The notes under the pieces are model-generated. The model was not told the origin of the DNA. It was given only the letters and a program-made list of their open reading frames with translations, and searched no databases. Below are positions 53,931-64,000 of a DNA stretch of 64,000 bases, one piece after another. Within the stretch, counting starts at the first letter, position 1. Every line of letters starts with the position of its first letter. The DNA lies in NCBI GenBank assembly GCA_963576565.1, contig OY755039.1, forward strand, positions 27,480,602 to 27,544,601, in the 5' to 3' direction. Source of the DNA: Aspidapion aeneum (Eukaryota > Arthropoda > Insecta > Coleoptera > Brentidae). The position numbers and the translations under genes were made by a program.

Positions 53931-54719
53931 CCAGTCATCCAAGTTTTTTTTTCTGTGAAATGAATTTAAAAGTAAATGCCAAGATTATTCTAGAAATCAC
54001 ATGCTTAGTCAGTTCGACGCTCGAAAGATGTCTGCGCCTGCGCATTCTGTTCGGAATTACTTTCAAAAATTTTCGCAGAGAAAAAGTTAGGCCTTTTGTT
54101 AAAATGTAGCTATTCTAACTAAAATTCAGGCTGATACTCGTCACTTAAAAAATAGACCGGTGTATGTACTATGGACTTAGGTATAGACTAGGTATTGATC
54201 AAAAAATTAGAACCTGTCGAGCACGAAAGTTGGGTAAACAAAAAATCACTGGAAAGAAGTTATTGCCGCTTGCCGGTTTGTTTCTGCGACTAATTTCGAG
54301 AAAATGGCGAGCGCGCTCAAAAGTCGTAATTTCGCGCTTGAAATGATATAAATTGGTACAAATTCCAGACTCTTATTCTGTCTCTTTCTCTAGAGATTTC
54401 TAGAAGTCAATTTCTTAAGTCATAACATATAGTTATTTGTGTACCAAGGACGTGAAGAATAATATTTTTGCACGAGCTTGCGAGGCAAAAATGTTCTTCA
54501 CTCCATAAGTGGTTCAAACAAGATTTTTTGCACGGGCAGAAAACAAGTCCTGTAGTCGACTGGAATTCCATCACCTTAAGCCCCTTAGTATTCATGTACT
54601 GACTTTTGAGATGATATATAATTACTTGAATTACTTTAACTTGTGGTGAACCTTTGGACATTTGATTAAACATTGTATTTTATTTTGAGAATTTAGATCT
54701 AACAATATTTTTTTAGTAA
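53931..54719. other. unassigned stretch
   Basis: No gene recognised. Short GC-rich phrases near 54020-54050 and 54295-54340. Confidence 0.25.
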
Positions 54720-54927
54720 ATAAAAAAAGTTAGAGATTGGAAATTTCTAATTCCGACATAGTGCTTACCTGAACTCTGACACAGTTTTGACCTGAATTCC
54801 GTCATATGATAAAATGGATGCTAAAAACAATCTATAACAAATACAACTAACTTTTATTGTACAAACTAACTTTGCTTAAATAAATTCATCAAATATTTTT
54901 AGGACGACCTCAGTACGCATACGAAAA
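54720..54927. repeat. left part of the TGACGGAATT-type degenerate array
   Basis: Holds ACCTGAA(C/T)TC(C/T)G(A/T)CA phrases at 54769-54805 that match the array at 57290-58240 on the far side of the two HINEs. Confidence 0.5.
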
Positions 54928-56244
<1,317 letters not shown>

Positions 56245-56520
56245 TATAAAATTTTTAGTTGTTCATAGCATTAGATGCGAAAGCCTAATGGGTTCGTAAA
56301 TAAATGAGTTCAAATGAGTTATTTAAAAACCCAAAAAAACTTCATTATCTAATTTTGTGGTAGTATATGTCTGTCTGTCGGTATGTTCTAGGAGTAGGTC
56401 TATCTGTCTGACTGTAACAACTAAAAATTAATAGTTTTTAGTGGGGTGGAGACTTGTAAGGTATTTATTTCTTACAGTAAATGGAATATTTGGAGCAAAA
56501 TTTTTTGGATAGGTAGGTAT
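56245..56520. other. spacer between two inverted HINEs
   Basis: 275 bases with short GTCTGTCTG phrases at 56370-56415; no recognised feature. Confidence 0.3.
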
Positions 56521-56664
56521 TAGCTCACACATATACTATACTATAGTAGTGTGAGCTATGGTGATCCTAATTTTTTCGAGAAAAAAAAAGTTGCTCCGAT
56601 TTCAAAAAATTTTATATATCTTTGCGTTTCAGATGATTTTGAAACTTTTTTGTTGCGCTGTCTA

Positions 56665-56737
<73 letters not shown>

Positions 56738-57288
56738 AACGACCAACGCGCATAACTCAAAAACCGCTTGGCCGATTTTAATGAAATTTGGTACCTAGGC
56801 TGGGTCTTGGGTCGAGATGGTCCCATTTAAAAATGACCAAAATCTACCGAACACAAACCAAATAAAAGGGTGGGGGTAGATTTCAAAAATTAGAGTTTAT
56901 GTGAAAATATGGCGTGTGTGATATCAAACGAAAGGTAATTGGGTCTGGAGTTAAACAAAATACATTTTAATTTATTTTAAAAAAAGGGTGGGGGTATATT
57001 TCAAAAATTAGGGTATAAGTGAAAATATGGCGTGTGTGATATCAAACGAAAGGTAATTAAGTCCGGAGTTTAACAAAATACATTTTAGTTTTTGTTTTTT
57101 TAAAGGGTGGGGGTGTATTTCAAAAATTTGAGTTTAAGTCAGAACATGGTTTGTGTGGTATCAAACAAAAGGTAATTTAGTGTGGAGTTGAATACAATAT
57201 ATTTCAGTTTTTAGTTATATTAGCTCACACGGACACTATAACTATAGTACCTAGTGTGAGCTTAGGGGCCCATAGATTGGCAGAGTAT
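56521..57288 (+). mobile_element. HINE / Helentron-type element, copy 4
   Basis: The most regular copy: a 5' hairpin at 56522-56557, a (TGTC)n tract of about 75 bases (56661-56736), the full core with AACCGCTTGGCCGATTTTAA, three minisatellite units (56871-57215), a 3' hairpin (57223-57262) and GGCAGAGTATT. In the two interior units the phrase GTGTGTGATATCAAACGAAA is exactly repeated. It lies in inverted orientation to copy 3, 275 bases apart. Confidence 0.85.
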
Positions 57289-58240
57289 TCTTCATTAGAT
57301 ATGAGAGGGGACAGCCTCCGTCATAATCCAGAAAACGTGAAAAATCACAACCTGAAAGCCGTCATTGTTGTAACCTGAATTCCGACATTCAAATTCATCA
57401 CATATATTAAATGAGTAGCGTAGAAAAAACATGACGGAATTTGAAATTTAAAAAATTCGATTTATTGCATTTTTTGTCTTTCGATAGTTGTTAATATGAA
57501 AAAAACTGAACTTTAAAAAAGATTGTTGCCCACTAGAACTCCGTCACCCTTATTTTTTACAAAAATAAAACAATCGGAAAGCCGTCATAGCCCCATAGCC
57601 TGAATTTCGACACCTTCAATTTAAAACACATTTTCAGAAAAAATAGCTCAACAAGCCTGTGACGGGATTTGGGATTTAGAAAATATGAGCAAATGTGATT
57701 CTGATTTAGATGTATTTTTCGCTTTTTGATAAATAATGTAGGTATAAAAAAATCTCATTTGAATAGACATTGTTTTTGTTGGGAATTCCGTCACTCCTGT
57801 CGGATTTCCGACTCAATGATTTTTTGTAACCCAAACCGCCACCCCCTTTTTATTGAAAATAATCGAAAAAAAGAAAAATATTTTGGTTAAAAAGTTATCT
57901 ACGGACATTGATTTAGTAAAATATACAAATATATTAGGTAATAATATAATAAAGTACCTAAAATCTTAGATTAAATGAGCACGTGCAAGTGGCTTACCTT
58001 ATAATAAAATGCGACATTCCGCTTCGACAGTTGAAGCACGAGTAAAAGAATTTTTCACGCACAGCATCTTTTTGACCAATGCAGCTGAAGTCTGCGCACA
58101 GTTTTGCCAGATATATGCGTGAACACATAAAGTATTTTTTTGAAATTCCATTGTAGGGTTAGCTTAATAATTCAAAACATTTCTAAAAAGTGACGGAATT
58201 CAGGTAGGTGTCGGAATTCGGATTGAGTATGGTAACTAAA
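57289..58240. repeat. degenerate array of TGACGGAATTC / GAATTCCGACA phrases
   Basis: About ten occurrences of variants of CCTGAATTCCGACA, GCCGTCAT and TGACGGAATT on either strand, spaced irregularly (roughly 40-190 bases). The same phrases flank the HINEs on the left at 54720-54830, so both HINEs appear to sit within this array. No coding sequence. Confidence 0.5.
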
Positions 58241-58339
58241 AAAAATGAAGTCTGACCGAGATTTTCGATATATACGATCTCAGCAATCAAAAAGATTTCG
58301 ATACTAAAATATTGCCAAGTTTTTCGTGACAAAATTTTG

Positions 58340-58762
58340 TTGAAGTCAGAAGACCTCATTGCAGGCCTCGGCTACTGACTGTGCAGGAGGAGGAAAGCAT
58401 CACGTGACATAGAGCTTTGCCCGCTTCCTCCCTTGGGAACCTGTTAGATGACTCATCGTTCCGGATTTACATCTGCTTAAGGGTTGGTCAACCTGTGTGG
58501 GAGCAACATGTCCGCTCATGCGGCAAAACAGTAAACAATTATGGCTTTCACGGGCTTTGCTGCATAAAAAGCACAGCCAGATCAACCAAAGACGAGCTTT
58601 GGGATTAGCTGGAATTGCTTCCCAGCTTGAGCCACCTGGTATTTGTAGTAGGGCTGAAAGAAGGGTCCATAAGATATCTCTGGTCATGTGGCAAGCGGGT
58701 AAAGCTCTTTGTCGGAGTCTTAGATATCCAAAACTTCTAAAAAAGTTGGCGAAGCTCTTTTA
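58340..58762 (+). pseudogene. R2-like retrotransposon C-terminal fragment
   Basis: The plus strand reads SLGNLLDDSSFRIYICLRVG then QPVWEQHVRSCGKTV and NNYGFHGLCCIKS, which aligns with SALGTHLDDTTFRISIALRT and the CCHC region of the element at 43.6-45.2 kb. After a frameshift, LAGIASQLEPPGI matches VSAGVPAMLEPSGV. The nuclease core KR(P/A)DG is degraded to RRVHKISLVMW. It represents a second, older, 5'-truncated family member. Confidence 0.75.
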
Positions 58763-59390
58763 GAGGGTCAACCTAGGTTAAGATGTTTGGTTAATTGTGT
58801 AGTTTTTATTTTTTGACGTGTGTCATGGATTTTTTTATCACACTTGATAATATTTCAAGGTCCTTTGGGTAACGTTAAAAAAATGTTGGTGCAAGCAATG
58901 AATTTCCTATTTTCATTTTCTTTTCCTTTTTTGCGCGTTTAAAATAATTTAAATTTTCGCGCTCTTACATATGCATATGGGTTTTCACGGCACCGCACAC
59001 GTGGGAGGACAAGCAGCGCCGCGAAGAGTGCGCAAAGAACCACCGTTACAACAAGACACTAGAAAAATCACGTTCCCAAAAAAGTGAATTTTGAGGTGAA
59101 AAACTGGACGTTTAAAAGTTGACTGGAGCCGCAAGAGAGTCCGAGGTAGGTGCCTTTTCATATAAAATTCCATATGTATCGTAACTTTCCATTTTCAATC
59201 GTCAATACCGACAATTATTTTTAAATGTGCTTGTAAAGCCAAACCGGCGACCTGTCGAAGGAAATTCCATTATTTTTCAGTACTTGCATGCACACAAATC
59301 TATACAGGTACTACCTAAAATTAAAATATAAAATTGAAAAAACTGAAATAAATAATTAAAATAAAAAAAATATACAACACATATAGCAAA
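58763..59390. other. unassigned stretch
   Basis: 58980-59050 is less AT-rich. A GTAGGT splice-donor-like site follows GAGTCCGAG at about 59146, but no exon is supported. Confidence 0.2.
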
Positions 59391-59393
59391 ATA

Positions 59394-59600
59394 TACAGGG
59401 TGTTTCCTAATTGAATGTCAATATTTATGGGGGTGATTTTTGGGCCCATTTTAAGAAAAAAAACTTTATATGAACATATGTCCTAAACGTCTTACCTTTT
59501 GAGATACATCAGCGTGGTAAAGTTTTCAAAAATAAATCATTCACATAGATTTTCGGTTAGTTAAATAACTTTGAAAATCGGGTTCCTTTTGAAAATCCGT
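59394..59600 (+). repeat. dispersed repeat with ACAGGGTGTTTC end
   Basis: ATACAGGGTGTTTCCTAATT opens a segment containing GTCCTAAACGTCTTACCTTT followed by TGAGATACATC, a phrase type widespread in insect repeats. A second ACAGGGTGTTTTAC lies at 59782 in the same orientation. The class is not determined. Confidence 0.4.
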
Positions 59601-61130
59601 AATTTCTGTAATTTCGTTTCGGCGTTCATAATAACCGACAGACAGACGTACGTACAGAGGACAGATAAAAAAGGCGAAACATCAAAGGCAGCTAATTTCG
59701 TTTCTTTGCACTTTGAGTCACCTTTTGGTGCTCTAAAACTCTGGCAATTATATCCCTGTGGCGCGGCGTGCAATTATATGTATACAGGGTGTTTTACGAA
59801 CATCGAAGGAAGGAACTTTCCGAGTATTTAGAGTAAAGCTTTTAAACAATTCTCGAATAATTTTGTTTTAAGGGGGACATTTTTGAATATCTGAACACAA
59901 AAGTTTCATTAAAATTTTTATTATTTTAATAAAACTGAAGACTTATGATAATAAAAAATACAAAAACACATTAGCAACTTTGAAATAACACTTAATAATT
60001 TTTTATCAGTTTAATTCAACGCTTTTATTCAATGTTTAAAAAAAAAATTAATTGTTTTGAAAAGTCGCACACAGTTTTCACTTTCAGTACCTATTTTGCC
60101 ACTGAGATACAACTGATACAAGTCCAAAATATGTCAAAAAAAGTCCCGCAATAACTATATATCATAATCAGCCACAAAAAAACACCAAGCCTTTATAACA
60201 AACTAACAACCTATACTTGATTGATATACCGTTTTTGCAACTAAATCAATATTTGCGCACATTTTAATATGTTTTTGGATTCTCTTTTATGTTTCGGATC
60301 TTTATTTATTAGGTAAGTACCTATTTTATCTCTCCTTTAAAAGGTCTCGGTGTTTTATTATAGACATATAAAGCGGCACACTGCAGGTACAAAGTGAAAC
60401 AACAATTTTTTGAGGCTTCTTTACTTAGATTTTGCCACAAAATTTGGTTTACCATAGCTATGACGCGGTGCCACTTATATACATCCTCAACTATAATTAT
60501 AGGTAATTATGAAATCGGGACCATTCTGCTCAAATATGGAAAATAGGGGTAGCTAGCCAAAAATCCGAAATCATTTTATCGTCGGCAAAACCGCAAACCC
60601 AAGTAACTGCACAAATCAAAATTTTCAGGAGGCACTAAAAGCCTCACAATTTTGAGTTATTGAAATGGATTTAAAACAAATAACTGATTTTGGATGTTTC
60701 GATTTTAAAATATTTAGAATTTTTTGTCAGTTAAGAGATTTTTCATATGCGTCCCCACTAATAAAATGAACTGATTGTCGCCAAAATGTTATTTGTGAAT
60801 TTTTGTCAGTTACTTGGTTTTTCGGTGTCACATTCAGCGTAAAACGTAGTTATTTACAGATTTGTTTTTAATATTCGGTAAGAAATATTCTACTTTTTGT
60901 AAAAACTAAATGTTTTTTAGTTAAACTTGATTTTTCACATATTTTTTTAGTTTTCAGTTAACATTATTTAAACACCTAGCTTGGTAGAATTTTTTTCAAT
61001 CAATCAATGCAGCGCACAGGTATGCATGGCACACGACATTTTTCTAAAAATTTTATTTTATTTTAGAGAAAAAAGTTAAAAGAACTTTATTTTCTCTAAT
61101 AAAAATAAACAAAATGGTATTTTGGGCACT
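59601..61130. other. unassigned AT-rich stretch
   Basis: No gene. A GACAGACAGACG phrase occurs at 59637-59648 and repeated TTTTGTCAGTTA phrases at 60721 and 60818. Confidence 0.25.
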
Positions 61131-62058
61131 GTATCACAAAGTGGTGTTGAACCTAATATTGACACTCCAAGGGCGTACGCGTATTGGGGATATTTTTTTT
61201 AATTACTATTTTTTACATTCATAGCCCGCGTAGCAATGGCTAGAGAAGGTATCATTTTCGACGAAAAAACAGATCAAGTCGAAAATGTGTTATTCGGGTG
61301 TATTTTGACCTATCTTAGCAATATCGTCGTGATGTCTGTCTGTGTGTTTATGTGTGTGCGGGTGTGCGTGTGTAACACGATAGCTTCTAAACCGCTAAAC
61401 CGATTTTTATAAAATTTTTAGGTAAAATAGTGTTCGACACTCTTACGAGCTGATTAAATTTTGGTTAAGATCCATTAATGCTAATGACAGTTTTTTGACA
61501 ATTAAATTTTTTTTAAAATGCTAACTTTTTAACGAACCATCGCATTAATATAATGTTTTCGGAATATAGTAGACTACACTTCGCTTAATAATTTGTGTTA
61601 TAACCAAAAACTTCGTAGGAGCTTTGGTTTCTGAGATATTTACAAAAAGGCTGAAGTGTGCTAATAGGCTAGCTAGGAAGATATCAGATCCGTCATAAAT
61701 CCATTAATTTTATGTTTTATTTGTTTTATCCAATTGTCTTAAAAACTAAATACCTTATTTTACTTTATATTCTTGAAATTAAAATTATCGTTAAAACGAT
61801 ATATTTCTAGTGGGTTTTTCTTAACGGCGAACACTCAAGAAACGCATGTTATGTGAGTTTTTTTTCAGTTTAATTGTCTATAATATAGAATAAAAGAAAT
61901 TCTCCAAGTAAAGCTTGGTTTTTAAAAGAATCAGTAAAAAAATTATAATTAAAAAAAATAAAGCTTAGTTTTTAAAAGAATCGGTAAAGAACTTATCATT
62001 AAAAAAAATAACCTCAATATGGAGTATCAAAAATAACTTTAACACCACTTTGTGATAC
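61131..62058. mobile_element. unit bounded by an 18-bp perfect inverted repeat
   Basis: GTATCACAAAGTGGTGTT at 61131-61148 is the exact reverse complement of 62041-62058. Between them lie a family R copy and part of the 0-1 kb dispersed family. They may be the TIRs of a non-autonomous transposon later filled by insertions, or one palindromic family. No target duplication was recognised. Confidence 0.5.
61224..61715 (+). repeat. family R, most complete copy
   Basis: TAGCCCGCGTAGCAATGGCT, then GTCGAAAATGTGTTA, a tract of GTCTGTCTGTGTGTTTATG type, AACACGATAGC and AAACCGCTAAACCGATTTTT (core), GTTCGACACTCTTACGAGCTG, TTTTCGGAATATAGTA, AAAAACTTCG, and the end GTGCTAATAGGCTAGCTAGG. The start GGCTAG.GAAGGTATCA resembles the end GGCTAGCTAGGAAGATATCA, a terminal similarity like that of the HINEs. 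Confidence 0.65.
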
Positions 62059-62660
62059 ACTTGCAAAAAGAATATTTTGTGTTCTCTGAAAAAAAAATTT
62101 CCTAAAGCGCTTAGTTTTTTTGATAACCTAAAAAAAGATTATTTATTTTCGTGCTCTTAAAAATTATTCTTAATTTAGGGTGGCCAATTAAGTTCTAACC
62201 GTGGGCTTGATCCTCTTGACACATCGTTGAAAAGATAATTTAATTTTCTACAATAAGTTTACTACACATTTTCTGCAAAATGCTTAACTTATTAGAAATT
62301 TACATTATTATGATTACGATTTATTTTGTATATATTATGGAAATGCATAGAAAACGGGTGTACTGCTAACACTTCAGGGTTCGTATCTCAGCAAGAGTAC
62401 TATCCAGACAACTCAATTAAATCTCATTTTGTAAGCTATTAATTATTCTTTATTCTACGTTATTACAGTTTCTAAGTTAAAGGCCACTAAAAAAAATTTG
62501 GTCAAAATCTAAAACGGCGACGAAATGGGTAGCCTCATTATTCACAAACCACGCCTCTGACAAAAAAATTTATAAAAGCGCCTTTATAGGAAATTTTATT
62601 GTCTTTAACTTTTTTTTTAAAACTTGTTTTCTAGAATTTACAGGAACGAAGTAATTTAAA
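62059..62660. other. AT-rich stretch with a trace of the 0-1 kb repeat
   Basis: 62235-62275 (TTAATTTTCTACAATAAGTT, then ACTACACATTTTCT) matches 714-745. Nothing else was recognised. Confidence 0.35.
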
Positions 62661-63340
62661 AAAAACAATAACATTTTCATGCGACCTAAATCCAAGGGGG
62701 GAGTCGGTCCCCATCAAGGTAAAAAATCAAATCTTTTTTTAAGACTCCAAAGTAAACAACATGGCAAAATTGCGACTCCTGGTGCAAGCTCGGGGTCTCT
62801 TTTTCGCTTTAATGACTGGCCTACAGCGCCAGAGGTCTATACATTCCAACGTTTTTCGAGAATCGAAGAAGGCGCAGCCTTTAATATACTTAATCTTGCA
62901 TCTATCTAACACCGCTATCGTCCCAGCAGAACTTGTTTATAGACGATAGACTTCTTTCCTTTTCAGCGCAACAGTCGTCGTGGTGAGTTAGTTGACTGAA
63001 GGAGATTTATGCTGGCGCCATCCTGGTTCCGATTAAATACCACTAATAGCAAGCTCCTGGGTTATTATCCCTGGTTCCTCGGCTGGCTGCATGTCGTTTC
63101 CTGGACAACATGGATGTTCAAGGTCAACTTATATTTTTGCGTGCATCGCATAGCATGCTTATTCGATGACGGCTGTTGAACGTTGAAAATGAAGTGGGCG
63201 ACAAGGCGGATTTTTTTTTGTTTTTGCATCGTTGTTCGAGACGCGAGCATGGTAACTTCTGCATGTGAAGCCGACGACCATACCACGGCACTACCCTGCC
63301 GCCCTATATATAATATAAGTAACTCACGCAGCCTTCACTA
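62661..63340. other. less AT-rich stretch, possibly genic, unassigned
   Basis: Base composition shifts towards GC over about 680 bases. Overlapping open frames at 62679-62949 and 63065-63286 have no domain I recognise. GTGGTGAGTTAG at 62979 is splice-donor-like, and TATATATAATATAAG at 63305-63319 is TATA-like. Both could be chance. It might be a gene edge or an element leader. Confidence 0.2.
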
Positions 63341-64000
63341 AAGTCATAAGAGCACCTAATTAATCAACATATTTTTACGCAATCTTTAGAAATAAAGAAA
63401 AAATACTTATTATGAATATTTGCGTTAAATATGTTATACAAGCGCGGATTTGAGAGGGGGGTGACGTGGTCATTACTCACCCCTAGAAAAAATATACTCT
63501 CTTAGTTAAGTAATAAAGGGATTAACGGATAATTCCCCCCACTAGAAAAAAAAATAAATGCACAAATATTTTTGTCCTCGACTATACAGTTTATCAACAA
63601 AAGCACCGAATTGCAGTATGGTGCGGCCATAGACATGCGAAGAAACCACACCCTAAGTATGAATGTACGGTAGTGGCCGTTAGCAACCATGCCTAGGAAA
63701 CTCAATGCAGTTTGACAGGTCGTAGGTTAAAGTTCTCACTAAGCTCACAAGAGGCACTGCGGTCGCGCGTTTGTTCCTATTTTTTTTGAGAATTATCTGT
63801 GGTTTGGATTTTCCGTCCCCCTTTTTTTCAGGTAGAAAAACCTCTTCCACCGCATTTTATTTCGTTTTCATTTAAAATCTATCTTTTTGGCTTATGTAGG
63901 TAATCTTTGCTGCTGTGACGCATTAAAATTAAATTTTGTTAAATTTGTAACTTTTGCAATTTAAATATAAAAGTATAAGAATTTCTAGTTGCTTTTCTGG
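63341..64000. other. unassigned stretch
   Basis: No recognised feature up to the end of the window. Confidence 0.2.

Noticed and set aside
62370..62400. B-box-like GGTTCGTATCTC suggesting a tRNA or SINE
   Set aside because: No A box at the right distance upstream and no cloverleaf pairing.

Overview
This window reads as AT-rich nuclear DNA of an arthropod, most likely an insect. Introns, a spliced THAP-like relic, APE-type and RLE-type non-LTR retrotransposons, a BEL/Pao gag relic, hAT, pogo/Tigger and Crypton-like relics, and rolling-circle elements of the Helentron/HINE (DINE-1-like) type all point that way. I find no intact host gene. Nearly everything that can be named is a mobile element, a relic of one, or a tandem or inverted repeat.

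Layout. 0-5 kb: a diverged repeat family and a foldback-like structure whose inverted arms share units with an array at 52.6-53.9 kb; a hairpin MITE sits inside it. 5-7.4 kb: part of a palindromic family carrying a 239-bp hAT MITE with a perfect 8-bp target duplication, then a hairpin plus 140-bp tandem array that recurs in opposite orientation at 32.6-33.9 kb. 7.7-10 kb: a long-TIR element with a HINE inserted in its left arm and a Tigger-like deletion derivative in its right arm. 11-19.5 kb: a second HINE, two decayed reverse transcriptases, a BEL/Pao gag relic, a THAP relic and dispersed repeats. 19.9-25 kb: a 4.4-kb full-length APE-type non-LTR element with both coding regions open, inserted in a hAT-like MITE; an uninterrupted copy of that MITE lies at 27.35-28.34 kb. 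25.4-26.3 kb: a Crypton-like tyrosine recombinase relic. 30-31.6 kb: an RTE-like reverse transcriptase relic. 32-42 kb: foldbacks, a microsatellite-bearing repeat family and a chimeric Jockey-like RT relic. 42.8-47.1 kb: an R2-like (zinc finger, RT, restriction-like endonuclease) retrotransposon between the arms of a foldback. 47-51 kb: a SINE-like tRNA-derived head and two hAT relics. 51-54 kb: two tandem arrays. 54.7-58.2 kb: two inverted HINEs, one with an 805-bp (CAGA)n tract, inside a degenerate repeat. 58.3-64 kb: another R2-like fragment, dispersed repeats and unassigned DNA.

The most notable point is the intact non-LTR element. Its two coding regions lie in one frame separated by a single UAG codon in the context CAA-UAG-CAA. 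The endonuclease part has no AUG before its conserved first motif, which suggests stop-codon readthrough or a very recent nonsense change in a fused ORF. The second notable point is the HINE family, whose T^T insertion site can be read directly because the host element's two arms serve as filled and empty versions of each other.
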